A DNA stretch of 64,000 nt from Colias croceus. Its lineage: Eukaryota; Arthropoda; Insecta; Lepidoptera; Pieridae. The DNA is taken from positions 9,982,001 through 10,046,000 of the forward strand of contig NC_059538.1 in NCBI RefSeq assembly GCF_905220415.1, written 5' to 3'. Positions 12,801 through 26,946 of this stretch are shown piece by piece. The number at the start of each line of letters is the position of its first letter. The first letter of the stretch is position 1. The position numbers and the translations under genes are program-made. A model generated the notes under the pieces. It ran no database searches, was not told the DNA's origin, and was given only the letters and a program-made list of their open reading frames with translations.

Positions 12801-13651
12801 AACTTCTGTTAGCAAGGCGCCAGTAATAGCTGACGCAAACGCTACGTTATATGTGTATAGGTACGCCTGCGCAGGTAGACCTAGAACGTGTGATAAACCT
12901 GTGCAGTTTTTAAGCCTACTTATGTTCGGTTGACGTGTGCAGGCTGCAGACGTAACTAAATAGCCCTAATAACAACCTAATAATAGTACGGTAGACCTCT
13001 CCGGTAAACTGTATCGTGTTTGGCTTTATATTACACGTGAAGTATTTACCCTCTCCAGTAAATAATAGTGTATCGTGGTAGTAAACCTGTAGCTCGCGAA
13101 CTATGAATTTTATCCAATCCTTCGAAAAAATCAGTCCCGTAATATAACTATTAATTGAACTGACGAATAACGATAGATATGACAGATATACTTTACGTGT
13201 AACAGACGCCTTAAAAAACAAATATTGTGTAAAATGTTAATTAAATTATGCAAGGTGGCAGTTATTCAGCAAGTTGTGAAGCTGTCTCTCAGTATCATAA
13301 TTTTTTTGTTCGTTTGATGGTTTTAGTGAATTGTAAAAAAAAGAATTTTAAATTAGATTGAATGTATTGTAATTTCTTTGTGAAAATTTTGTAATTTTGG
13401 TTCTAAATTTGTAAAATGTGAAAATAAAATTTTATGAACAATGAATATGTTTGAAAAATTAGATCGTCTAAAATGTAAATGTTTTACAAGGTCTTTGATG
13501 TGTACGGTGTAATAACTAATATGTAGTTTAGAAAATAAATTTTGCATGATATAGACTCTAGTTTTCTTCCTTCTACAGCCATTTTTCTGTATTCATTTCT
13601 TTAAAAGACGAATGTAATAATTTAGTATGGCCTTAAAAGCCATCCCCATAA

Positions 13652-14081
13652 GGGTCTCAGCACACATATGGGATCGGAAAGGGATCGTAACCGTATCGCC
13701 TCGAGCCGTTCAGAATGATTTGTATTAAACTCCCTACTGCAACGCACACTAATCGGAATAGTAACGTAATCGCCTCCCCTCGGAACAGGCTCCGAACTTG
13801 CAATTCCAGCGCTAACGGCTCATCGTCCCCGCGCTTACGTCTCTCCGTCCCCGCGCTTACGTCTCTCCGTCTCCGCGCTTACGTCTCTGCCTGCTACGAC
13901 ATGCCGTACTTACCGTTTTTAGGCGTAACGCCGGTGTCACCTAGCCGTAGCCGAGTTGACGTACAGGCGCTACTGATACGCTTTCGTCACGTGCATACGG
14001 TAGGTTGACGCCTGGTTGACAGCGAGGCGAAAGGCGTTACGGTTACGATCCCTTTCCGATCCCATATGTGTGCTGAGACCT
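13652..14081. mobile_element. TIR element (MITE), TAA target duplication
   Basis: The left TIR ggtctcagcacacatatggg continues to about 45 bases and is inverted at the right end. TAA lies on both sides (13649-13651 and 14082-14084). The inside holds three copies of a 21-22-base unit around gcgcttacgtctct (13825-13890). Length 430 bp, no transposase. The 3-bp TAA duplication suggests PIF/Harbinger mobilisation. Confidence 0.75.
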
Positions 14082-14084
14082 TAA

Positions 14085-17000
14085 GACGATCAATAATTTT
14101 ATGGAAGGAATATCAAAGTCAATGTTATCCAAAAGTTGTGTAAGAGAAAAACATATTATATCTATGTATTTTAAACGGTCTATGAAATATGTGAACTCTT
14201 AAGATCAAAATTCCTAAGATAAACCACCTACTTCGGGAGATCATTGTATTTTTCTATACGATTTGTAACCTTTAAATTTTCATACTAAACTATTTCTTCG
14301 ATGTGAAAACTAAACTAAAAATATAAAACATTGTACCAACAAAATTTATAAATCTTCTAAATTGTCGTAATATGTAAATTTCCTGAAAATATTTTTTGTG
14401 TGAACTCTATGTGAAATATCTGTAAGATCATTGAGTAATTTGCATTAATTAGATGGACGAATTATGTAAAAAGTTACCTTAATATTTTAAATTATGTAAT
14501 ACAATAAAATTTTATTTAGTAATTTATCCCGATGTGAATAATTATCATTAGCAAGCGTTGTGATGTAATTATTTGTTTATAAATAATGTAGTGTAATTAG
14601 AAAGTACTTATAACTATTCTGTATCTTTATGTACGAAAAAATAGGAAAATAAATATTTTTAAATACTGTACCGTGTTTTATTATTACCTTGTATATCAAA
14701 CATTAACCATTTTATAAGCTAAATCTCATATTTCACGTAATGAGTATCTTCAATCCTACGCAATTCTTCTTATTGAATTCAGACACTTTAAATGCCAAGC
14801 TATTTAATTAGAAGAGAGGCACATAAACACTATGAAAACACCAATAAGCGAAAAAAGCACTGCGCTCTGTACATCTCTATTATAAGCTATCTGAACCATG
14901 TTACAAACTATATTTCTATGTGTGTACAATAAAGAGTATTCATTTCAAAACTGCTGCTTGTACAATGTATATTGTATAATTTGTACATTATATATACAAA
15001 AGGATTAAATTTTGATTCATCTGGCAATCCAAAATGTTATACTTATTTATTCCTAGAGTCCTTCTACTTTCTTCTAGAAAAGGTTTTTACCATTGAACGA
15101 TAAACACAAAGTAACCGCAATGAACTAGCTTCCCTCTTTCATTAGTTCATTTCTTCCCGCCTGCATTTTCACTTCCTTGCGCTTTTCTGGTAATGGTTTT
15201 CCATAGAAAATATTCAATCTCCATTTCAAAAATAACACCACCTGAAATAATAAAGCCCTCCATTTTTTATTGTGACGTAATAAATAATAATAATGTAGGT
15301 GTCGAACGTCACAAATTGGGCCAGCTTGCAGCGGAAGGTAAGTATACATGCGAATTTTTCTTTTTCGTCCTTTTCCATGGCTTAAAAAAAGCGAACCAAT
15401 AACTCGGTTGCCTGAATTAAGAACTCCATTCGCTATAACGTATACAATTTGACCGTAACAGGCAGGTGTTGTTGCAAAAATTTGTATTGAAAAGTCATCA
15501 GCACCGCCACGTGGTATAGCATAGTAGAATATATTATCGTGTTGCTTTTCGATCATGACATGTTCCTATTACGGTCATAGTATGATACGTTGTAGTGGGT
15601 AGAGTCCTTTTTATATAAAAAAAAATGTGTGGCATATAGCTGTGCCGGTTGGAGTGGGGGTGTTATGTTTTTTCGTTACGGCATTTTTACATTCGGTCAC
15701 CGCGCTCAAAGTCTGAGATAAAAGCTATGCAATAGCTTAAAAACATAACTTAACAGCGAAAACAAAATCCCCAGTTAGCATATTAACAACAATATTAGGA
15801 TGGATCACTATAACTTTATAACAGGTGTCGAGGCAGAACAAAATAAACAAATGCTAACTAGAAACACTATCTGTAACAGTAACAGACCTTTGTATCATCA
15901 ATCAAGTTGCGACGTTGAATCCCGAGTGATATCGGGAACTATTTGCACCTGGAAAAATGGGCTAAGCGTGATTTTAGTTTCAGCAAGGGACTCCGTACTG
16001 CTTTTATTTACTACCTATATTTAACTTTTATTCTAGGTGATCATGGCTTAGTCTCTACTAAAGTTTGTGGCTATTGGCTATTGCTGTGAATAAAAAATAT
16101 GGGAGATGAAAGTATCATTGAGATTCATATGTGTATTTTATGAGTTTGAAATATTGTTATAAAGTATTATTAGATATTTTTGTTGAATGTCTAGTGGTAT
16201 ATATTATTGTTTAGTATATTTTCATTTTATAGATTTTATTAGAAATACGATTTAAAATATTACAATAAATGTTATAGCTTTTAGTGTAATTTACTTTATA
16301 TGGTCTAATCAAAATATCAAATCATGACTACATTTCTTAAATTAATAAAAACCGTGTATTTAGCACGGAACCCAACAAGACGCTATCGACTCCATGAAAA
16401 CAAAATTTTACAACGGAATTCTATTCAGTATTTGTTACGAAAACAAAGTGACAAAGTGGGAAAATTTGAACTGAATAAACTTGAGAATGAATTTATAATG
16501 ATAAATTAAGTAATAATAATTTATAATGAGATAACTGTAATGTTAAGTAAAACAAAAGTTTAATAATTATGCATAATAAATAGATAATAATTGACTTTGT
16601 GTTTGACTTTAAAGCTTTGTATTCCCAATTGATGCAATTATTAAATTTTAAACAGTTTTGTTAGTAAATAAATTAAGTTCAACTTTGTCGTATTCTCTTC
16701 AAAGTTTTGTGGAGCTGAAAACAGCCAAAAGCTCGTTAAATATATATTATCTTCATTATTTATCATTTGTCAGTTAATTATTATTTATTTCCTAATTATT
16801 ATTTTATGTGGCTTTTTCTGATAAGAATATTATATAGGTAGATAGGGTTAGGTAAATGTTGATGTATAAAAACTTTTATTTTCGAACGCTTAGTCGATTT
16901 ATTATTTCTGCAGTTAGCGATGATAACTTCTAAATTAAATATAGATTTATAGTAGCAATTTAGACATTTCGATTCACTAAAATTTTCGGAAGATAATCCA

Positions 17001-17325
17001 ATCAGTAAGAATTAATAACAAAGTTACAATTAAGTTAAAAAATCTCTAAAATGAATAAACGTTCCTTTGATAATAACTTATCTTGATTAACGCCACCCTT
17101 ATAAAAACGAAAAGGGGAAACTTCCAGAAATTCTAGCAATATTTTAAATAATATGTTTGTTTATTTACTCGTTTGTATAGTTAAACGATAGATCGCGTGA
17201 TAATGAACGTTGGTGGAGGTAAACGCTCATTCGTATTTATCAATATTGAAGTCAGTACACGTTAAATAGAAAATTGAAAGGCAAAAACTTATTTGCAATA
17301 ATACAACAGTTTCGAAGTATCATAA
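14085..17325. other. Intergenic, no gene recognised
   Basis: AT-rich. The 143-codon reverse frame at 15125-15556 has no recognisable domain. A patch at about 15298-15345 (ggccagcttgca, ggaaggta) resembles a worn repeat also present at 29505-29640. Nothing else is identifiable. Confidence 0.4.
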
Positions 17326-20300
17326 ATGTATTTAAAGATGAAGAAGCAAAGAATAAAGCGACATGGGAATGAATTGATATTAGCGAATCAGCCTCATCAT
17401 GACGTAAGTATATTTTTATGGTAAAATGGCGGAAGAATGACGTCAGCGAAATCGGAAGGTATTAAACACCCATTATGTCGATTTTTGTGAAGAGGGAAGG
17501 TAAAATTTTAAATGTAAATGCTATGATTACTCGACTCTCTCGTAACAACAATAATAATACCTAAAATATTTTAGTATTTTTCCTATTTTATGATGTAACC
17601 ACTATTTAAGATTTCATCGCCATAAAACCAGCTCTAGCCAAATAGATGCCATAATATAACTCATAACTGTGCTATAATGCTTTAACTATAGTTACATGCT
17701 ATATGTATGTATACACACCCACACTTAAATTTAACAAAACCTTTAGAAAATAAAAAATAAACATTTGAAAAAAACGTTTTCCCATATTTAATTCTACATG
17801 CTCCAAATTTCGGCAGTTTTACGGACATTAGAAACTTTGGTTAACAACGGGTTTAACAGCGTTAATCTCTTAACTGTCTAAAGGGTTACAAGAACGATGT
17901 AACATAACTGTCGGAAGCTTTAATTTAAAGCCCAATTACAATTTAATATGGTCATAAATTTATATTATTTTCTTATCCTGACTGACACCTTGCGTTTTAA
18001 TGCCCATTTAAATTGAGATTTTTCATTTCACCTTGTAATTTATGAAATTTAAGTGTTTTATTATGTTTAGCAAATTAATACCTACTTATATTATTTAATT
18101 TCGAAAAGGTTGTAATATTGAGTTTTACATGTTTCAAAAGTTTCACATGGTTTTGTTCTGATAAGTTTCGAGAAGATTCAATCAAACAATTTGATGTAGA
18201 GACTTTAATGTAGAGACACTTTTCTTTTATATTTATATTATAATTTATTAATTTTTCTATAAACTTGTTTTTAACGCGTTCATTTTCCATCATTATCTAG
18301 GTATCATATTATAAAAATTTCCAGGTATTTCTCCAATTCATGCGAACTATTTTCCGAGCTGCACGTTGGTTTGGCATCGCAGGAAGCGGTAGCTTACTAT
18401 GGCAACTATGGGGTGTATGTGTGTTAGTTTTCTTGATAGCAATACAGTGTGGCGCTATTGTGAAGGTTATTAGAGCTTTGGCTGGCTGGGCAAGGGATAC
18501 TAGTAACCAGAGTGAGTTTTGTAATAATAAATTAAAAGGAAATAAAGTCTGTTAATATTCATTAAGGAGTTTAGCAAGAAGTCATTCCGAAAATGTCCAA
18601 TAGTATAAGTTAACATGAAATTCTTACTGCTTGTAATAAGTGCATTGAAACGTATTACTTTTTGTGGCATAGAGCTTTCGGCTAAGACGTTTAAATTGCT
18701 TTTTAGAGGCACTTTACTATAGTTATTTTCAAGTTAAAATAAAACAATCTCGTTAGATCTATACAAAATAAACAAATGTATGTATGGTTAACGTTATGCT
18801 ACATCTTATAAGATTAAAGACTCAATGCTTTCTTGTTATAACTGTTTAAATCCTTTCAGGAAGCGTAACCGCTCGTTTAGCAGGTGCAATGTTCTATGCA
18901 GCATCTCTGCTGTCACAAATATTGTGTTGGAAGGTATCATATCAATGGAAAAACTTGTATAAGTTCTGGGCATCTATAGAATGGGTGCTCAGTATCAAAT
19001 ATGTGCCGCAGGATAGAAATTTGCGACGACGGTTGATCGTGGTTACAGCTGTTATAAGCGTTTTTTCAGCAGGTAAGGTGTAAGGATATTTTGTTAAATG
19101 AAAACATGTATGTTAAAAACAATTACACTTCTTAATTGTAATAAACTTAAATAAAAATGGTACAGGCCGTACAGGCTTTACCTACTTTACCAACTTAAAA
19201 CTACAATTTCCATAATATTTTAATCTAACAACCAAAAGTATCATAATTTATGAAGTTTAAAAAGTTTAATACGATTTTTGAGATTCCGTGTGATCTCATA
19301 AAATGTTGATTTAAGGAATCTTGCTGTGATTTAGGGGCTAATAAGAAAATTTAACAAAGAAAATTTACACGAAAAAAGATGGAATATTTTACGGTTTTTT
19401 AGCATTGCTTGTTCTTAGTACGTTTAAGAGGAATTATCCGGTCAAGGTTTCGTTTTTATTAAATTTAAAAATTCCTTTCGAGCTAAGGGCTCGTGTCTGA
19501 GCGGATTTCCTGTGCCGCTCTTTAAGAGGCTCTTAAATTGATAATAACATTATGTATTTAATTTTGTAGAAATCTTAGTTATTTCGAGAAAGTGAAAAGG
19601 TTTTTTTTTACATTTTTCTTAGTATAACTTACAAATCCATTACTTATAGAATAAGCTGAAATATTTGGTATTGTGTAAATGATGTATGGATACAACCACA
19701 AATTACAATAAATATAGGTAATTATAAACGTGGGTAACAAGTTTTAACGTTAATAATACAGTTAACTTTACTATGTCTCGTAACTAATATATACAATTTA
19801 TTCAAACTTCTGTTTAAATTTGGTTACTCTATTATAGACTGATTTAAACTCTAAAAATACATTGTAAATATTTAAAATATATTTTTTTCTAAACACAACC
19901 TTATTACAAACTAGGTGAACTCGTAAAACTTCAACTAAATTGTTCTTAAAAAACTTTTGGAGTTTGAGACTGACAAAGTTAGGTTTTTATTTTCATGTTA
20001 GTGTTTAAGAATTACACTTTTTTCTTTTTAGTGGAACATATTTTAAGTATTTTAGCAACAACGGGGCTCGATTGTCCAGTTGCGGATATTTTAAAGACGT
20101 ATATATTGAAATCACATGGATTTCTGCTCATGGAACGTAAGTATTTTAACATTATTATTTGTATCTAATAATAAGAAAAAATTAACGAAACTAATTTTCA
20201 AAAATATTACCGATACACACACTTATTCATCATTCATAATTATTAATAATGTAAATTAAGGCTGAAAATAAATAAAATTATTCACGCTTTTTTATATGGG

Positions 20301-23300
20301 CAAGGGAATAGGGTATAAAACTCTAAAATGAAATTCTCAGTTTATATTCGATAATAAAAAGTTAGTGCAGTTTACACCAATAAAGTAGTAGAAATCTTGT
20401 TTGATATAAGAAAGGAAGAAGTAGCTTAATATTGGTTTAAAAGTTTGTTAGTAAGACGCTTTAATAAGTTACAAGAAACGTCAAGTAAGTTCAGATTCTT
20501 ATTGTAGTATTTTTAATGTATTTATTATGTCCTTTTAAAAAATGTACTACCTAACTTCTGTATCATTACTTTTATTTTATACTAGCGGTCAGCCCCGTCT
20601 TCACCCGTGGTACATGTTTACGTCTCTCCATAAGAACCATCCTCGTACTTCAAGGAATATTATAAAAAAATAATTGACGAAATCGGTTCAGCCGTTCTCG
20701 AGTTATGCACTTGCCAACACATTTTGCAATTCATTTTTATATTATACCTAGATTAAAAATGTTGTTAGTCACTTTTTTGTCAATACCTTTTTATATATTT
20801 GGGTTATTTTCTTAGAAAAACGATAATGGGTACAATAATTCAAGACCTTTTCACATTTATATCGCTTAAGTGAGCTACACATATAACCAGATGTAGGTAC
20901 AATGTACATTCAGAAGCTCTTTAATTTTACAATTTCAAGGCTTTATCGCCTTTCATTCAGAGGTTCAACCAAGCGGCAAAGCCAATTGAGATTCACACAC
21001 ATGAAGATCAATATAGATCTTTGTTACGTATAAGTAAACGATCTTTGAAAATGTCACCTGCGTTTTGATTCCATTGTTAAAAGGGCTTTTAAGGGTTGAT
21101 TTTTCACATAAATGAGTATAAGCAGATTTTTGTTCATTTTATAAGACACTTGTTTTAATTATTGCCACAAATTATTGCTTTTGTGCATTTTGTGAGCAAA
21201 CCTGACCAACCTGAATGTTCGCTTAATTTGCAGTTTACATGCCCCGTTATTTGGAATTTTGCTTTTAGCCTGAATAGATTATCTAGTAAACTATAAAATG
21301 TACATTACAGCCCAGCTGTTCCGTTTAAAGACACTTTGAATATGTCGGAAGAACGCATGTCCCTACAGTTAGAACGTAGGCAGCAATAGTTAAATTACCA
21401 GAAATCCTCGCTTGAATTGATATCCTTATGAGATGCACAATGCAGACTTCCATACTAGTCTGAAAATTAGATAGAAATTCGATAGAAATTCGATTGGAAT
21501 TAGTCGATAGTTCGATTGAACTTTCGAGACAAATAAAGTCTTGGTTTTATTATGTAAATAAATCTTGATTGAACCTAAGTAAAACAGGGGTTGAAAATTT
21601 GTACGAATCGTCTAAGCTACTTACACACGTATTACAAGGTTACTATATCTTCATTGTAAATTTACGACTACAAAACGGTCTTATAAGACACGTAAAATTA
21701 AGGTTTGATCGTAAACATTTCATGAGAGCTCTTAAAGTGATTCCTTGAGAATACCACGTGTTTTATAATCTACTAGCGGTCCGCCCCGGCTTCGCCCGTG
21801 GTATATATTTACGTTTTCTCTAGTTCTCTACATAAGAACCATCCTCATACTTCAAGGAATATAATAAAAAAAGAATTATCGAAATCGGTCCACCCGTTCA
21901 CGCGTGACCAAGGAAAACGGGTTTCATTTGTAAATATATAGATATATTGTATTATATCTATATTCTTTTATGTGTGTGAATATTATTTTTTATGGTTTTA
22001 TTTTCTTCCTCTTGAATATGTTTTATTTATTATATACATTTGCATACACATTATTCATAGTCTCTTATACATTTTATATAATCTTACACACATTATTACT
22101 TAGTATATGCCCTAATCCTCTCCTTTAACTAATATTTCTCCTGTTGTCTACAAAAAATTGCTATAATAAGACCCCTAATTAATGTTATTAATCGTTGAAT
22201 TTTCATTGTACAGTTTTAGATCAATAAAGTATAAATAAAATTTCAGAGGATTATAAGAACTCGATAGCTGTGCCGGTGTTTTTTACGAGCAACGTTGCGA
22301 CCATTTTGTGGAACTTTCAGGATCTTCTCATTGTACTAATAAGTATAGGATTGACGTCTAGATACCATAGACTTAATATGTGTGTGGCGACTGTGTGCAA
22401 CAAACTTAAGGAACAGAAGTGGTCTAAGGTATGTAAATAATAATCCTATACTTATATTAGAAATGTAAAAGTTTGTGAGGACGGATGGATGTTTGCTATT
22501 CTTTCACGTAAAAACTACTAAACTGATTACTATTGTATTTGCTATGTAGGTAGCTGAACACCCAGTATAAGACATAAGCTACTTTTTAACCCAACAATAT
22601 ATAATACTTTTTAACCAAACACTCAGGAACGAGAACTCTGCGAGTTTTTCTTCGAAAAAGCGGGCGAAGCCACGGGCGGGAATCTAGTATAGAAATATGA
22701 TAATAATAAAGAAATTTTAAAGTATATGAATATGGTAAAGTACCTACTAGATAAATAAATAGTTATCTTGGTTATATTATAGGGATATTAAAAGATCGTA
22801 GACGATAAAGATTGTCTTAAAGTAAAGAAAGTTAAGCGTTCTAGTTAATTTTAGGTGTTTGAGTTTTTCATATAAAGAATTTTCATACTTTTAAATACGT
22901 TTTGAGATTCTAAATTATAGTAGTAAAAGTTTATAGATTCGAACGTTTTTTCGTTTACCCCCAAAACAGTTGAATCTATGAAATTTGGAGCATAACATAG
23001 CGAACATATCCTACTAATATTATAAATGCGAAAGTTTGTATGGATGTATGGATGTTTGTTACTCTTTCACGTATAAACTACTGAACCGATTACAATGAAA
23101 TTACACATATAGAGGGTAACTTGGATTAACACATAGGATAGTTTTTATCCCGAAAATCCCACGGGAACGGGAACTATGCGGGCTTTCCTTTGCAAACGCG
23201 GGCGAAGCCGCGGGCGGAAATCTAGCAAATAATAAGGTAAGAAATGGTTCTCAACAAAAATACAATTTATATATGTATAGGTCTAAATTTCACACAAATT

Positions 23301-26300
23301 TATATAAATTACATCCTCTAATGTATGGAAATACATGGATGAAATCTCCTTATATGTAATACCCCTTTGGTCTCTCTGAAGTGGAGTGAAAATGCAATAC
23401 AGTCTACATGTACCAACCGTAGTGCTTAGTATTCAAACCATAGACGATAGAAATTATAATTATAAATGGTTAAGTTATCTATGAGGCTATGACCTATATT
23501 TATAATAAGAGACTTTTGTATATTTATTTGTGTAATTACTAAAAAAATTCAAGTCAACGATTGGTTAACACTAAGTATTACTTTTAATTATCCTGAATCG
23601 AATGGTGAATTGAATTCACGTCACTTTAAATGAGTGAACGTTCACGTTTAAATCCTCATTACCAAGTATAAAGGAAATCACAAAAAACTTCACGTGACAC
23701 CGGTAATCGGTATGTCTTATAATTTTAAACATTAATTAAAATAAATTTAGGTAGGTGGCCCACACAACTTCGTCGTCTCTTCAAACGAATATTTTTGCAA
23801 CATTAATGCTAAGCTGCCACTATTGGTGATGACTATAATTATAATTATAAAGACTGCTGCTTTGGATGGATAAATGAATACAATTATAATCCCAACCTCT
23901 TGCTTTTAACATGAGAGCGTTCAATCAACCATATTCTTCAGATCTATAATATTAGTATAGATACTAAATCCAGACTGGGAAAGTGAAGGCGCTATATAAT
24001 ATGACCTACATATATACCCACACTGGAATTAGGACTAGATAGTGGTAGACTTATATTAAAAAACCTGATGATTAAATGGTTTAAGACGTCACAATAAAAC
24101 CCTCAGGATGCAGAAATACTCCAAGTGTACATGTGGCGAAAGATCCGGGAAGCCTACGTGAAGCAGGGCTTGCTTGTGAGGAAGGCGAACGACGCGCTCG
24201 GCTCGTTGATACTGTTCTCTAACTTCTTTAATTTCTATTTTATTTGCTTGCAACTGTTTTTGGGCATTACGTAAGTTTGTAATTATAATTTTATGGACTT
24301 TTTAATTATTACCAAAAGTACATTTTGCCCTTTTGTAGATATTTAGGTACAAACTGTTACTCTTGTTTTTGTTATGTCTCGTTTTAACGTAAATATACCG
24401 TAGTGTTAATAATTTATACCTCCCATGTATCCAATAATTGTACCTAAACTAATAAGGCGGCAAAAAGAACCTTTAATTCCTGTTTCGTTATATTTACTCT
24501 GAAATTACAATGTATGAGGAAGTGAATAAAAATATACTTACGAACTTAAATGGCAATAATAATTAAATCTCTTAGTTTTAATTTTATTAGCAGTATAACC
24601 GCTTTTTTTTGCGGCTTTTTGTAAGATACATGTTTTCTTATATTCTTATGTATCTTATATTCTCTAGGCAGGGAATGGCAGGCGACCGCTTCCAGCAAAT
24701 GTACTACCTAGCATCCTTACTATGGCTTTGCTTGCGATCCAGTTTCGTAGTTCTAGCTGCTGCTGACGTGTACGAACATTCTAGAAGAGCCCTACCATGT
24801 TTGTATTCATGTCATGCACGATGCTTCAATATTGAGGTGAGTATAATAATGGGCCCTTTACACAGTGGGCAACGTTGGGCGAGTAGAGGCAATCACGATA
24901 GTATAGATGGCCTGAATGTCCATGATCGGTTGTCATTGTAGATGTTTATTCATAATAGCCGACAAATATCGACGATCATTTGTTGGGCCAACTATGCCCA
25001 TTGTGTAGAGGGCCCATAAAGTTATAAAGTTTCATGTTGGGAGTTATGATTAAGATGGGTTAATACGCGGAGAGATTTCGAAGTAGTTTTAGTATGAATA
25101 TGTATTTTTGTTATTGCAGCTATGATGAAGAGTATTGAGGTGTCGAAAAAAAGTTAATAAAATAAATAAATCATTCATGTTTAGCTCGAAGTTCACAATG
25201 AAACAAAATATGAAAAACTTTTACAAAAATGTGCGATTGTAAATTTATTTATTTAGCTCTTTCTTCAAAAGTAACATAGATTTTGAGTTTGATTGTGATT
25301 TGTTAATTACGTTAAAACAAAGTTCACTTCAATATTAATATCTGCAATAATGATAATATTAAAAACCACTGAAAACAGCTGATACTCTATCTAAAACTCC
25401 ATGGAATTAGTGAAATAAGTGACTTCCAAAAAAAAAAGAGAAGATGTATTGTTCGCCTGTACGTATTTCATATATTTCTTACAGATTGAAAGACTCCAAG
25501 ATCAACTAAGCAAAGACAACGTCGCTGTAAGTGGTTTGGGATTCTTCTATTTAACAAGAACGGTATTACTGCAAGTAAGACATTTTAAACCATTTCTGCT
25601 TATAATTAATACGATTTTACATAAATAAATCTCATATATAGAATAATAGTGTTAATAATTTAATATACTGTGACATTTTAAGACGTTACGCCTCAACTCT
25701 GACATTAAACTATTCTAGAACCTAAATTTAATTTCGAATGGCTAAGGGCGGCCGTACACGGACCGCTTCAAGCAGTTGAGACCGACCGCTTGAAGCCGCG
25801 ACCGCGCGGTGAACTATAGGAATTCATTCACCGCCGTACACGTGACGGCTCGAGCCGTCGCGACCGCTTCAAGCCGTCAACTGCATGACGAAATTCCACC
25901 GTGCCGTTGACGGCTCGCGAGCGGTCGTGAGGCATACACTGACTGCTCGAGCCGTTGACTGCGCTAGAGCCGTCGACGGCTCCCTCCCCCCCTGAAAATC
26001 AATGACTTGACTAGTCAAAAAAATCAACCGCTCGAGCGGTTGGTAGCGACGGCTCGAGCGGTCAACAACCGACGGCTCGAGCAGTTGACGCCGACCGCTC
26101 GAGCCGTCCGTGTACGTCGCTCAGCTGTTAACTGCTCGAGCGGTCCGTGTACGGCCGCCCTAAGATGCACGCTAATAGAATATAGTAGGGTAATAAGTCA
26201 GTTAGTAATAGTTAACGTTGCATTGATATAATCATTTAAAATTAGCATAAGCAAAGGTAGTTCGTTAATTATTCTTTTAGTCATCATCTTTTAGGTTTGT

Positions 26301-26764
26301 TAAAAAGTATACGTGTGTCCAACACCTGTGTCCAACTCTTTTAGATTCCATTTTAACCCAATATAAAAGGACTGATTTAATTCAAACTTTGTACACTTAT
26401 CAAGGAGAGGGGACAATACAATAATTTCATGAGATTGATTAATTAAAGCATATTTTATGGTTAAGAGTAAAATTTCAAGGTCGCGTCATGAAGTAAGGCG
26501 ACGACTCTGGTGTCTCTGAATCTTGCCAAAGAAGTTTCACTTCTGACAAGTGTGCTCAGCACACACGCTCTTTTTTCACCTAGTATATTTTTATAAGTTT
26601 GATAAAAATAATATTTTTAATAAAGAAAATGTGTTTTATTGTTACAGGTAGCAAGCTCCGTAGTAACCTATGTGCTTGTTTTAATTCAATACGACAATTC
26701 AGATAAAAGTGAAAACAGTATTCCTGCAAATGGCCCTCTACATAATGCTACAGTTATGAAATAA
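17326..26764 (+). CDS. Sugar-type gustatory receptor, Gr A
   Basis: Predicted 434-aa taste receptor of the insect sugar clade: seven membrane segments, cytoplasmic N-terminus, ligand-gated cation channel in taste-neuron dendrites. Inferred exons: 17326-17403, 18325-18511, 18860-19072, 20032-20136, 22247-22428, 24107-24270, 24668-24836, 25485-25574, 26648-26764; phases 0,1,1,1,0,2,0,0; total 1305 nt in one open frame. Diagnostic parts are ILWNFQDLLIVLIS (about residues 210-225), VVLAAADVYEHSRRALP near 340, VSGLGFFYLTR near 385, and the C-terminal TY-(5)-QY at about 403-411, a variant of the family TY-(5)-QF motif. Start: ATG 17326 opens an exon ending in a clean donor (gac|gtaagt) in the right phase; ATG 17338 is also possible. 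The ligand cannot be told from sequence. Structural twin of Gr B. Confidence 0.85.
20581..20752 (-). mobile_element. Helitron-like element, family 3
   Basis: Begins actagcggtcagccccg and holds ccatcctcgtacttcaagga and gaaatcggttcagccgttc, the family 3 body. Other copies are at 21772, 26774, 37559, 52728, 54661 and 54823. It lies in Gr A intron 4. Confidence 0.6.
21772..21943 (-). mobile_element. Helitron-like element, family 3
   Basis: Begins actagcggtccgccccggc. Same body as the 20581 copy but ends with ggaaaacgggtttcatttg. Also in Gr A intron 4. Confidence 0.6.
22444..22688 (+). mobile_element. Helitron-like element, family 1
   Basis: Begins TCCTATACTTATATTAG, ends gcgaagccacgggcggg then aatctagt. 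Gr A intron 5; a sister copy follows at 23009. Confidence 0.6.
23009..23225 (+). mobile_element. Helitron-like element, family 1 (well preserved)
   Basis: Begins TCCTACTAATATTATAAATG after an A and ends gcgggcgaagccgcgggcgg then aaatctag. The best-preserved copy for defining the family ends. Confidence 0.65.
24850..25016. mobile_element. MITE with TGGGCCC TIRs and TAA target duplication
   Basis: The left end tgggccctttacacagtggg mirrors the right end cccattgtgtagagggccca. TAA lies at 24847-24849 and 25017-25019. Length 167 bp. It starts 13 bases after the Gr A exon 7 donor, so it forms the beginning of intron 7. Confidence 0.8.
25746..26160. mobile_element. GC-rich TIR element with CTCGAG palindrome array
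   Basis: TIR gggcggccgtacacggaccg at the left, inverted at the right; TAA at 25743-25745 and 26161-26163. The interior is packed with variants of the 14-base palindrome accgctcgagcggt and of gctcgagccgt. The arginine-rich reading frame across it is a by-product of these repeats. Located in Gr A intron 8. Confidence 0.8.
26440..26580 (+). repeat. Repeat with gaagtttcacttctgac 3' end
   Basis: Carries ttgccaaagaagtttcactt, then ctgacaagtgtgctcagcacacacgc. Related copies are at 30168-30320 and 62980-63105. Gr A intron 8. Confidence 0.5.
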
Positions 26765-26773
26765 ATATAGTGT

Positions 26774-26943
26774 ACTAGCGGTCCGCTCCGGCTTCGCCCG
26801 TGGTACTACATATTTACGTTTTCTCTACATAAGAACCATCCTCGTACTTCAAGGAATATAATAAAAAAATAATTATCGAAATCGATCCAGCCGTTCACGC
26901 GTGATGCCGTGACCAAGGAAAACGGGTTTCATTTATATATAGA
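26774..26943 (-). mobile_element. Helitron-like element supplying the Gr A 3' flank
   Basis: A family 3 copy whose end begins nine bases after the Gr A stop codon (26762-26764). It contains catcctcgtacttcaaggaa. The first downstream AATAAA lies just beyond it. Confidence 0.6.
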
Positions 26944-26946
26944 TTT

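Noticed and set aside
12916..13221. 101-codon reverse frame
   Set aside because: No motif, no splice signals that extend it, composition like the flanks.
15125..15556. 143-codon reverse open frame
   Set aside because: No recognisable domain, no splice context or codon bias; the overlapping + strand has a donor-like ggaag|gtaagt within a worn repeat. Treated as chance.
26007..26231. Arginine-rich 74-codon frame
   Set aside because: Arises from CTCGAGC palindromes in the TIR element; not a protein gene.
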